Shown here: positions 1 to 5,622 of the stretch, piece after piece | Layout of the letters: each line of letters opens with the position of its first letter | Numbering within the stretch: the stretch's first letter is position 1 | NCBI GenBank assembly: GCA_937895645.1 | Contig: CALBKQ010000154.1 | Coordinates: forward strand, 1 to 6,195 | Direction of reading: 5' to 3' | Origin: an uncultured Clostridia bacterium | GTDB lineage: Bacteria > Bacillota > Clostridia > Oscillospirales > Acutalibacteraceae | DNA: 6,195 bases | Program-made: the position numbers and the translations under genes | Notes under the pieces: generated by a model | Database searches by the model: none | Told to the model about the DNA's origin: nothing | What the model saw: the letters and a program-made list of their open reading frames with translations, nothing else

Positions 1-1057
1 AACTATGCAAAACTTTTACAACCTCTGCACCGCATTCTTTAAGTTCATTTATAGCATTCTTAAAAGCAGTTTCAACTTCATCGTCAATATGCTTGTCCGT
101 TCTTGCAGAAACATCAAACTTTGTTGCAATAGCATTTCGGTCTGCATCTGTGCCTGCAATTCCGGAAGATGTAGTTGCATAAGAGAGTTCTGTAAGTACG
201 CCGATTTTCAATCCCTCAAGAGCGTTTTTATCAAGATTTTTAGTATAGTTATACTGACCATTTGTCAATACGTCCATCATAATTGCCTGGTCATAAACGC
301 TTCTTGTGATTGCACCAGCAACATCACGTGTACTGTTAAGAATAGTGCAACCTGAACGGTCAACAAGGTCAAGAGTAGGGCGTAAAGATACACATCCATT
401 TAGCACAGCAGGGATTCTTAAAGACGAGTTTGTGTCTGTGCCAAGACCGGCAACTGCAAAGTTAAGTGAAACTGATACAGCCGTACCACCTGATGAGCCA
501 CCGGCAGCAAGTAATGTGTTATATGCGTTTTTGGTCTGCCCTTTGATTTCGCTGTATGAAATTCGAGCATCCTGTGCGTCTGTACTCATATTTGTTTTAC
601 CAATGATTACTGCACCTTGTTCTAAAAGGTAGTTTACAACAGCAGCGTTTTCTTCTGCGATTTTTGATTTATCAAGAGTGTGACCATTGGTTGTGTAAAG
701 TCCTTTAATATCAATATTATCTTTAACTACAACGGGAATACCGAAAAGAAGTCCGTCGTTTTCGCCTTTTGAAAGAGCATTATCTCTTTGCTTTGCAACT
801 TCCAATGCGTTGTCACAAAGAGTGATAAAACAGTTGTATTTATCATTATATTTTTCAATTCTTTCAAGATAATATGCGGTCAATTCCTCACAACTGATAA
901 TTTTTAAGTCAAGTGCCTCGCGAATTGTAGAGATATCTGCCTCATATAAAGCCGAAAGAACAGCATTTTTATCTGTAACAACTTCTTCTGCAGATACAGT
1001 AGAAAGTGATGCAAAAACTATAAGCATTGCCATAAAAAATGAAAGAAACTTCTTCAT
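1..1057 (-). CDS. Secreted amidase-signature family hydrolase (3' end cut by window edge)
   Basis: The visible 352 residues carry an N-terminal signal peptide (about residues 1-23: MKK, a hydrophobic run, then a VSA cleavage site before EE), so the enzyme is probably exported. The amidase-signature catalytic triad is readable: Lys112 in GIPVVVKDNID, the cis-serine Ser188 in GGSSGG (186-191), and the nucleophile Ser212 in GTDTNSSLRIPA. The Ser-Ser spacing of 24 matches fatty acid amide hydrolase (217/241). Family members hydrolyse amide bonds, and GatA of the tRNA amidotransferase is a paralogue. The signal peptide, and the lack of gatB or gatC in the visible sequence, argue against GatA. The usual DTGGS around the nucleophile is DTNSS here. 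The ATG at 1055-1057 follows an AGGTG ribosome site. Roughly 100-150 C-terminal residues are probably missing. Family assignment is firm; the substrate cannot be told. Confidence 0.9.
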   Translation of the reverse strand, partial: MKKFLSFFMAMLIVFASLSTVSAEEVVTDKNAVLSALYEADISTIREALDLKIISCEELTAYYLERIEKYNDKYNCFITLCDNALEVAKQRDNALSKGENDGLLFGIPVVVKDNIDIKGLYTTNGHTLDKSKIAEENAAVVNYLLEQGAVIIGKTNMSTDAQDARISYSEIKGQTKNAYNTLLAAGGSSGGTAVSVSLNFAVAGLGTDTNSSLRIPAVLNGCVSLRPTLDLVDRSGCTILNSTRDVAGAITRSVYDQAIMMDVLTNGQYNYTKNLDKNALEGLKIGVLTELSYATTSSGIAGTDADRNAIATKFDVSARTDKHIDDEVETAFKNAINELKECGAEVVKVLHS

Positions 1058-1074
1058 AAACACACCTGCCTTTT

Positions 1075-1099
1075 AGCGTTAATTACATTATATAACGCT
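1075..1099. promoter_or_regulatory. Inverted repeat overlapping the amidase -10 box (possible operator)
   Basis: Two perfect 7-bp arms, AGCGTTA (1075-1081) and TAACGCT (1093-1099), are separated by 11 bp. The 25-bp dyad encloses the -10 box at 1087-1092 and reaches the expected transcription start. This is a typical size and position for a dimeric repressor site. There is no run of T and the loop is AT-rich, so it is unlikely to be a terminator. The binding protein is unknown. Confidence 0.4.
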
Positions 1100-1115
1100 T
1101 TTCGACAAAATGCAA
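1087..1115 (-). promoter_or_regulatory. Sigma-A-type promoter of the amidase gene
   Basis: On the minus strand, TTGCAT (1110-1115) lies 17 nt before a perfect TATAAT (1087-1092). Transcription would start near 1080, leaving a leader of about 23 nt before the ATG at 1057. It is placed just downstream of the terminator of the preceding gene, so the amidase gene is probably transcribed on its own. Confidence 0.75.
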
Positions 1116-1120
1116 TTATT

Positions 1121-1153
1121 GGAAAAAGAAAAAGCCCTTGTTTTCACAAGGGC
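1121..1153 (-). terminator. Intrinsic terminator of the cysteine-rich protein gene
   Basis: A perfect 8-bp stem, GCCCTTGT (1134-1141) with ACAAGGGC (1146-1153), closes a 4-nt loop. On the minus strand it is followed by a T-rich tract (TTTTTCTTTTTCC, positions 1133 down to 1121). It lies about 20 bp past the stop codon of the minus-strand gene. On the plus strand the hairpin has no T tract after it, so it acts in one direction only. Confidence 0.9.
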
Positions 1154-1173
1154 ACAAAGGTGTAAAAAGGGAG

Positions 1174-2004
1174 TTAATCGCCACAAGCACAGGCCGGTCT
1201 GTAACTGTCTTTTAAGCAACCCTCTTTTGGTGGGAAGAATTCGTCAACAGGGAACTGAATTCTACGGAATGCGTCACAAGGATTATCTGTTTCGCAGTTG
1301 CATTCTTTGCTTGGAATGCAGAAATCGTATGCAGGAATAAGCATTTGCACGTCGCGTTCAAGCTGAACGATTGTGAAAATGCCAAGAGTAACCGTAACTG
1401 CTTTTTCTGCATCTTTTTCATAAGATTCAAAATCACCTTCAAAGCAACGACATACACATTTAGGAATGCGGGAAGGTTTGCAGCATTGGTCAATATGGCA
1501 ACAATCGCATACTCTGCAAAGTTTTGCGTCAAGGCAAATAGGGTCAACAGTTTGCACTTTTGCTCGTGGGTTTGTGCTTACCATATCAAGTTGCTGGTCA
1601 ATATCGCCACAAGCAAATTCTGAAGAGAACACTTTCACATTACCCTCTGAACCGTAAAGAATACATTTCTTTGAGAATGTGGCAAGACCCTCAACCATTG
1701 TAGGTGCGTTTGTGTGACCGCAGAAAACATCAAGGCACACTTTGAAATAATAGGTAATATCAACTGAGTAAAAACCACGGTTAAATGGCACTCTTTCAAC
1801 TTCAATAAAGGCGTTAAGTACTTCGGCACCACGACAACGAACATTTGTTGCACGGTCAATTACGCATTGAGCAGAGTCGGTGAAATAAACTCTTAAATCT
1901 TCAAGACAATCTTTGTCAGCACAAGAGTCATAAACTCTGTTAGTGTCAATGCAAACAGCTTCTTTTATTTTTGATGGTACATTACAGTTTTTGTTTTCTG
2001 ACAT
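1174..2004 (-). CDS. Cysteine-rich conserved protein of unknown function, 276 aa
   Basis: The protein has 27 cysteines in 276 residues (about 10%), including a cluster of nine within residues 163-187 (C-x2-C-x-CC-x4-CC-x7-C-x-C-x-C) and a CACGD C-terminus. There is no signal peptide or membrane segment, so it is probably cytosolic or, in a spore former, deposited on a developing structure. Non-cysteine stretches look folded, for example residues 72-90 (VPFNRGFYSVDITYYFKVC), 115-130 (ILYGSEGNVKVFSSEF) and 203-228 (VTVTLGIFTIVQLERDVQ onward). I recall similar uncharacterised proteins in Oscillospiraceae genomes but cannot name a function; metal binding or disulfide cross-linking are both possible. 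The ATG at 2004 is chosen because AGGAGGA (2011-2017) lies 6 nt upstream. The gene is single, with its own promoter and terminator. Confidence 0.85.
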   Translation of the reverse strand: MSENKNCNVPSKIKEAVCIDTNRVYDSCADKDCLEDLRVYFTDSAQCVIDRATNVRCRGAEVLNAFIEVERVPFNRGFYSVDITYYFKVCLDVFCGHTNAPTMVEGLATFSKKCILYGSEGNVKVFSSEFACGDIDQQLDMVSTNPRAKVQTVDPICLDAKLCRVCDCCHIDQCCKPSRIPKCVCRCFEGDFESYEKDAEKAVTVTLGIFTIVQLERDVQMLIPAYDFCIPSKECNCETDNPCDAFRRIQFPVDEFFPPKEGCLKDSYRPACACGD

Positions 2005-2044
2005 CAGTATTCCTCCTAAAAAATTATTGTCAACTGACAGTACC

Positions 2045-2073
2045 ATTGTATGTTGCAAGAATAGTTTTGTTAC
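2045..2073 (-). promoter_or_regulatory. Candidate promoter of the cysteine-rich protein gene
   Basis: On the minus strand, GTAACA (2068-2073, four of six matches to TTGACA) is 17 nt before TACAAT (2045-2050, five of six matches to TATAAT). Transcription would start near 2038, giving a leader of about 34 nt. The -35 box is weak, which would fit a promoter that needs an activator. A CAAGAATA element lies in the spacer. Confidence 0.5.
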
Positions 2074-2150
2074 AGTTAGCATTATTAAAGGTAATACGCA
2101 CTATTCTTGACAAAAAATTTACTAGATGGTATATTGATTATGCAAGAATA
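2056..2150. repeat. Three copies of CAAGAATA between divergent genes (possible shared operator)
   Basis: CAAGAATA occurs forward at 2056-2063, reversed (TATTCTTG) at 2102-2109, and forward at 2143-2150. Copies 1 and 2 extend to a 10-bp perfect inverted pair, CAAGAATAGT (2056-2065) and ACTATTCTTG (2100-2109). Copies 1 and 3 extend to a 10-bp direct repeat, TGCAAGAATA (2054-2063 and 2141-2150). Copy 1 lies in the spacer of the minus-strand promoter, copy 2 overlaps the plus-strand -35 box, and copy 3 lies at the plus-strand transcription start. Repetition and placement suggest a regulator site; the regulator is not in the window. Confidence 0.5.
2107..2135 (+). promoter_or_regulatory. Strong sigma-A-type promoter of the 80-aa membrane protein gene
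   Basis: A perfect TTGACA (2107-2112) is followed, after 17 nt, by TATATT (2130-2135). Transcription would start near 2142, leaving a leader of about 54 nt before the ATG at 2196. Confidence 0.8.
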
Positions 2151-2195
2151 ATGATAAGTATATTTGTTCTTTGCTAAGTAAGGAGGTAATCAAGT

Positions 2196-2438
2196 ATGAA
2201 AACAGTTAAAAATAAAAAAGTGATAAATATTTTTGTGTTGATTATTTTAATAATAAGTATTCTGCTTTCAGTTTTCTTTTATTACAGTCCTGCAGAGTAT
2301 GTGAAAAACGCAGATGGAGATATTTATCTTGTTAATGGAGAACCGTTTATTTATCATACAGACCTTTTTGGAAATACTTTTATTTTCGATAATGGAATAA
2401 GGGTGTATGTTGCGGTTCCCGTGTATGCAGGTTCTTGA
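2196..2438 (+). CDS. Small single-pass membrane protein of unknown function, 80 aa
   Basis: A basic N-terminus (MKTVKNKKV) leads into a hydrophobic helix at about residues 10-29 (rich in I, L, V and F), which could be a membrane anchor or an uncleaved signal. The remaining 50 residues are polar and rich in aromatics, with a DGDIYLVNGEPFIYH stretch and FGNTFIFDNG that look like beta-hairpins, presumably outside the cell. I do not recognise the family. Translation is well supported: AGGAGG at 2181-2186, 9 nt before the ATG, a consensus promoter upstream and an intrinsic terminator downstream. It is transcribed away from the cysteine-rich gene and may share its regulator. Confidence 0.8.
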   Translation: MKTVKNKKVINIFVLIILIISILLSVFFYYSPAEYVKNADGDIYLVNGEPFIYHTDLFGNTFIFDNGIRVYVAVPVYAGS

Positions 2439-2483
2439 TAATATAGGAATTTTCGCAAACAAAATTTAATATGTAACTCAAAT

Positions 2484-2518
2484 ACCGATGAAAAGAAATT
2501 TTCGTCGGTTTAATTTTT
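2484..2518 (+). terminator. Intrinsic terminator of the 80-aa membrane protein gene
   Basis: An 11-bp stem, ACCGATGAAAA (2484-2494) with TTTTCGTCGGT (2499-2509) and one G-U pair, closes a GAAA loop and is followed by TTAATTTTT. It starts about 45 nt after the stop codon and isolates this gene from proB. Confidence 0.85.
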
Positions 2519-2559
2519 GCTCAAAATATAAAATTATTATAATGAGAGACATAAAACTG

Positions 2560-2588
2560 TTGTTAAAAGCAAAAAAGTATGTTAAAAT
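2560..2588 (+). promoter_or_regulatory. Promoter of the proBA operon
   Basis: TTGTTA (2560-2565) is followed after 17 nt by TAAAAT (2583-2588). Transcription from about 2595 leaves a leader of about 32 nt, too short for a T-box or riboswitch. A second possible -10, TATAAT at 2538-2543, has only a poor -35 (TTGCTC, 15-nt spacing) and would start within about 50 nt upstream. Confidence 0.65.
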
Positions 2589-2626
2589 ATTACGATTAAA
2601 CTTTTCTACAGCGAGAAGGCGTAACT

Positions 2627-3412
2627 ATGGCAGTATTAAAAGACGTAAAAAGAATAGTCGTAAAGGTTGGCACATCAACTCTTACATACTCAACCGGCAA
2701 GACAAATATCAGAAGAATGCACAAACTAGTAAGCGTGCTTTCTGATATTGTAAATTCTGGTGTCGAGGTGGCCCTTGTTACAAGTGGCGCTATTGGTGTT
2801 GGCGTTGGTAAACTTGGTCTTAAAGAAAAACCTGCTGATACTGCAGGCAAACAGGCGGCGGCTACAATAGGTCAATGTGAACTTATGTTTATGTACGACA
2901 AACTTTTCGGTGAATACGGTCACACTGTTGGTCAGTTACTCATTACAAAAAGTGATGTTGAAAATGATGAGAGAAGAACTAATCTTGTAAATACATTTAA
3001 CAAATTGTTTGAGTTTGGCGCAATTCCTGTTATTAACGAAAATGACAGCGTTGCAGTTGAAGAAATCGTTTATGGTGATAACGACTCACTTTCTGCTATC
3101 GTTGCAAAACTTGTAAACGCAGACGCGCTTATTATTCTCACTGATATTGACGGTCTTTATGACGCAAACCCTAACGAGAATGAAGACGCAAAACTTATTC
3201 CTGTTGTTACAGAAATTAATAATGAGTTATATGCAATCGCAGGTGGCAAAGGCTCAACTCTTGGCACAGGTGGAATGGTTACAAAACTCCATGCGGCAGA
3301 AATTACAATGGGCGCAGGAATAGATACAATAGTTATGAATGGTGAAAACCCTACAGAAATTTATAAAGCACTTGATGGTAAACAGGTTGGTACATTTTTT
3401 AAGGGGAAATAA
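2627..3412 (+). CDS. proB: Glutamate 5-kinase (gamma-glutamyl kinase), short form without PUA domain
   Basis: Catalyses the first step of proline synthesis in the cytosol: glutamate plus ATP to glutamyl 5-phosphate, which is passed to ProA. The amino acid kinase fold is readable throughout: phosphate-binding Lys13 in VVKVGTST, the TSGAIG loop (52-57), the glutamate-binding NEND (137-140), GDNDSLSAIVAKL (150-162), the nucleotide-binding LTDIDGLYDANP (171-182), and GTGGMVTKL (213-221) with Lys220. At 261 residues it ends right after the kinase domain. It lacks the C-terminal PUA domain found in the roughly 367-residue E. coli enzyme, a common short form. The start is set by GAGAAGG (2613-2619), 7 nt before the ATG. 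In this family proline inhibits the kinase; the sequence does not show whether that is kept here. It is the first gene of a three-gene operon. Confidence 0.96.
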   Translation: MAVLKDVKRIVVKVGTSTLTYSTGKTNIRRMHKLVSVLSDIVNSGVEVALVTSGAIGVGVGKLGLKEKPADTAGKQAAATIGQCELMFMYDKLFGEYGHTVGQLLITKSDVENDERRTNLVNTFNKLFEFGAIPVINENDSVAVEEIVYGDNDSLSAIVAKLVNADALIILTDIDGLYDANPNENEDAKLIPVVTEINNELYAIAGGKGSTLGTGGMVTKLHAAEITMGAGIDTIVMNGENPTEIYKALDGKQVGTFFKGK

Positions 3413-3415
3413 ACT

Positions 3416-4654
3416 ATGCTTACAGAAATCGGTAAAAGAGTAAAAAATGCATCAGCAGAAATTGCAGTTGCATCTACTGACGATAAAAATAAAATACTAA
3501 AGGCGATTGCAGATGCACTTCGCGAAAATTGTGACGAGATATTAAAAGCAAATGCTATTGACTTACAGAATGGCAGAAATAATGGTATGTCAGAGGCACT
3601 TCTTGACCGTCTTATGTTAAATGAAGACAGAGTTGAGGGTATGGCACAGGGTGTTGAGGGGGTAATCAGTCTTCCTGACCCTGTAGGCCAAGTGCTTTGG
3701 GAATGTGAGAGACCAAATGGTCTTAAAATTCAGAGGGTCAGTTCGCCACTTGGTGTAATCGGTATTATTTATGAGGCTCGTCCTAATGTTACAAGTGACG
3801 CAGCAGCCCTTGCAATAAAATCAGGTAACACTGCAATTCTTCGCGGTGGTAAAGAGGCTTTTAACTCAAACTCTGCTATTATGGACATTATGCGTAATGC
3901 AGTTGAAAATACAGGTTTTAACCCTAATATTATTGACCTTGTTCGTGACACGTCAAGAGAGAGCTCAACAGCACTTATGCGAATGAATGATTATGTTGAC
4001 GTACTTATTCCTCGCGGTAGTGCGAAGCTTATTAATGCAGTTGTTCAGAATTCAACTGTACCTGTAATTGAAACGGGTGCGGGTAACTGCCACATTTATG
4101 TTGATGAGTTTGCTGATATTGATATGGCGACAGAAATTGTATTCAACGCAAAAACTCAAAGAATATCAGTTTGCAACACTGCTGAAAGTCTACTTATACA
4201 TAAAAATATTGCCGAGTTTGCGCTTATTGCAATCAAGGCAAAACTTGATGAGAAAAATGTTATCCTTTATGGTGATGAGGTTGCCTGTGCTATCTGTCCT
4301 GATATAGAAAAAGCAACAGAAGAGGACTGGGCAACTGAATATCTTGATTATAAAATGTCAGTAAAGATTGTTTCTTCATTGGAAGAAGCAACTGAACATA
4401 TAAGAAAGCACTCAACTGGTCATAGCGAGAGTATTATTACTGAAAACATCCAAAATGCAGAAAAATTTATGAATACCGTTGATTCTTCTGCTGTTTACCA
4501 CAACGCAAGTACTCGTTTTACTGATGGTGGTGAATTTGGTTTTGGTGCAGAAATCGGTATTTCAACACAAAAACTTCATGCCCGTGGTCCTTTGGGACTT
4601 CCACAGCTTAACTCATTCAAATATAAAATCTACGGTAACGGTCAGGTAAGGTGA
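3416..4654 (+). CDS. proA: Glutamate-5-semialdehyde dehydrogenase (gamma-glutamyl phosphate reductase)
   Basis: Reduces glutamyl 5-phosphate with NADPH to glutamate-5-semialdehyde, which cyclises to pyrroline-5-carboxylate, the substrate of ProC (not in the window). The protein is 412 residues, full length for the family, with an aldehyde dehydrogenase fold. Visible motifs are PLGVIGIIYEARPNVT (111-126), SGNTAILRGGKEA (136-148), the conserved LIPRGS (197-202), VIETGAGNCHIYVD (217-230), the catalytic Cys253 in ISVCNTAESLL, and the family signature EATEHIRKHSTGHSESI (324-340). Its start lies 3 nt after the proB stop codon, and its AAGGGG ribosome site (3401-3406) is inside the end of proB. Translation of the two subunits is therefore probably coupled, as is usual for this substrate-channelling pair. 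Confidence 0.97.
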   Translation: MLTEIGKRVKNASAEIAVASTDDKNKILKAIADALRENCDEILKANAIDLQNGRNNGMSEALLDRLMLNEDRVEGMAQGVEGVISLPDPVGQVLWECERPNGLKIQRVSSPLGVIGIIYEARPNVTSDAAALAIKSGNTAILRGGKEAFNSNSAIMDIMRNAVENTGFNPNIIDLVRDTSRESSTALMRMNDYVDVLIPRGSAKLINAVVQNSTVPVIETGAGNCHIYVDEFADIDMATEIVFNAKTQRISVCNTAESLLIHKNIAEFALIAIKAKLDEKNVILYGDEVACAICPDIEKATEEDWATEYLDYKMSVKIVSSLEEATEHIRKHSTGHSESIITENIQNAEKFMNTVDSSAVYHNASTRFTDGGEFGFGAEIGISTQKLHARGPLGLPQLNSFKYKIYGNGQVR

Positions 4655-4659
4655 TTTTT

Positions 4660-5475
4660 ATGGCAGAAACAATGAACAAAAAGCATAAAGGCACTCATAA
4701 ACTTGCATTTCCTATCGGTTGTATTATCGTGTTACTTGCGGCAATCGGTCTTGTAACTGTTGTAATTTCGGCAGTTAACGGAATAGATACTGCAATCGAC
4801 AAGTCAAAGCATTATGAGGAATATGAAAAAATCCTCACACCTGTTGTGCTTATTGACCCTGATACTTTTGACGATATTACAAAGGCAGATATGAGCCAGC
4901 TTATTGAAATTTCAATATGGTCACTTCTTAAAAGCGATATTGACCCCGATACTTTCAAGAGTACTGAAAACGGACTTTCAATTCCAAAATCGGCAGTTGA
5001 AGAACAGTTTGTAGAACTTTTTGGTACAGAAATCACACCTGTTCACGCAACGATTGATGGTTATGGTCTTGAATTCCCTTATGATGCAAAAACGGAAACA
5101 TATACTGTTCCACTTACAGGTGTTACCCCTGTTTACACACCAAAAGTTGTTGACAAATCAGCATCATCTGATACAGTAGTGCTTACAGTTGCCTGTCTTG
5201 CAGGTGATGCGTGGGAGCAGGGTGAAAACGGTGATATGATTGCGCCTACACCTGATAAATATATAAAGATTACACTTCGCGAAAAAGACGAAAACCTTTA
5301 TATTTCTGCAATTCAGAGCACAACTACACCTGAAGTTGCAACAACAGAGCAGTCTACTGAAACAACTACAGAAAGCAAAGAACTTATTGACCAGGCAGAC
5401 GTAGTTGCAAAAGAATCAACAACTACTGCAGAAGAAAGTTCAACTGAAGTTGAATCATCAACTGCAGCAGCATAA
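4660..5475 (+). CDS. Membrane-anchored protein of unknown function with Thr/Ser/Glu-rich tail, 271 aa
   Basis: A basic N-terminus is followed by one hydrophobic helix (about residues 16-38, FPIGCIIVLLAAIGLVTVV), so the bulk of the protein probably lies outside the cell. Residues 50-218 look like a folded domain. It contains two similar short segments, IDPDTFDDITKAD and IDPDTFKSTENG (65-77 and 94-105), and a beta-rich part (130-216). The last 53 residues are almost all T, S, E, A, V and Q with a few lysines, a low-complexity tail that could be a disordered wall-spanning or surface segment. There is no LPXTG motif. I do not recognise the family. The start at 4660 is favoured because AAGGTG (4648-4653) lies 6 nt upstream; an in-frame GTG at 4651 lacks such a site. 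It begins 5 nt after the proA stop, so it is co-transcribed with proBA, but no link to proline is evident. Confidence 0.85.
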   Translation: MAETMNKKHKGTHKLAFPIGCIIVLLAAIGLVTVVISAVNGIDTAIDKSKHYEEYEKILTPVVLIDPDTFDDITKADMSQLIEISIWSLLKSDIDPDTFKSTENGLSIPKSAVEEQFVELFGTEITPVHATIDGYGLEFPYDAKTETYTVPLTGVTPVYTPKVVDKSASSDTVVLTVACLAGDAWEQGENGDMIAPTPDKYIKITLREKDENLYISAIQSTTTPEVATTEQSTETTTESKELIDQADVVAKESTTTAEESSTEVESSTAAA

Positions 5476-5622
5476 AAAATATATCAGTCCGCGCAAAGCA
5501 TACGGCTATTTTGAAAAGCAACGCTTACCGCATACCATTTTTGTCGGTTGCCTTAATACATTGTATGTGATTTTTTCGGACAAGTGACAAAAAGCAAAGA
5601 AACTATTAAGCGAGGTACATTT
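5476..5622 (+). other. Gene-free stretch before the prfB-like ORF, only weak promoter candidates
   Basis: I see no convincing terminator for the proBA operon here and no small gene. Weak promoter candidates are TTGAAA (5511-5516) with TACCAT (5533-5538, 16-nt spacing), and TTGTCG (5541-5546) with TATGTG (5564-5569, 17-nt spacing). Without a terminator, read-through from proBA into the next gene remains possible. Confidence 0.3.

Noticed and set aside
2005..2082. In-frame N-terminal extension of the cysteine-rich protein from an ATG at 2082
   Set aside because: It has no ribosome site, would cover the promoter and repeat elements, and the ATG at 2004 has an ideal AGGAGGA 6 nt upstream.
2589..2626. 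T-box or proline-responsive leader upstream of proB
   Set aside because: The leader is only about 32 nt from the best promoter and shows no T-box sequence or hairpin pair.
2488..2745. Open frame overlapping the terminator, promoter and start of proB
   Set aside because: It is basic and low-complexity, crosses the terminator and promoter, and is out of frame with proB; it is a shadow.
4651..4659. GTG start overlapping the proA stop codon
   Set aside because: The GTG is part of the AAGGTG that serves as ribosome site for the ATG at 4660, which has better spacing.
5314..5472. Repeated ACAAC/GAA-like codons as a tandem DNA repeat or CRISPR-like array
   Set aside because: The repetition comes from Thr, Ser and Glu codons in the protein tail; there is no fixed unit length or spacer structure.
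5488..5581. Long-range pairing of GTCCG and CGGAC, with a run of T just before CGGAC, as a terminator or riboswitch
   Set aside because: The arms are only 5 bp and about 85 nt apart, the T run lies before the second arm rather than after it, and no conserved aptamer pattern is visible.
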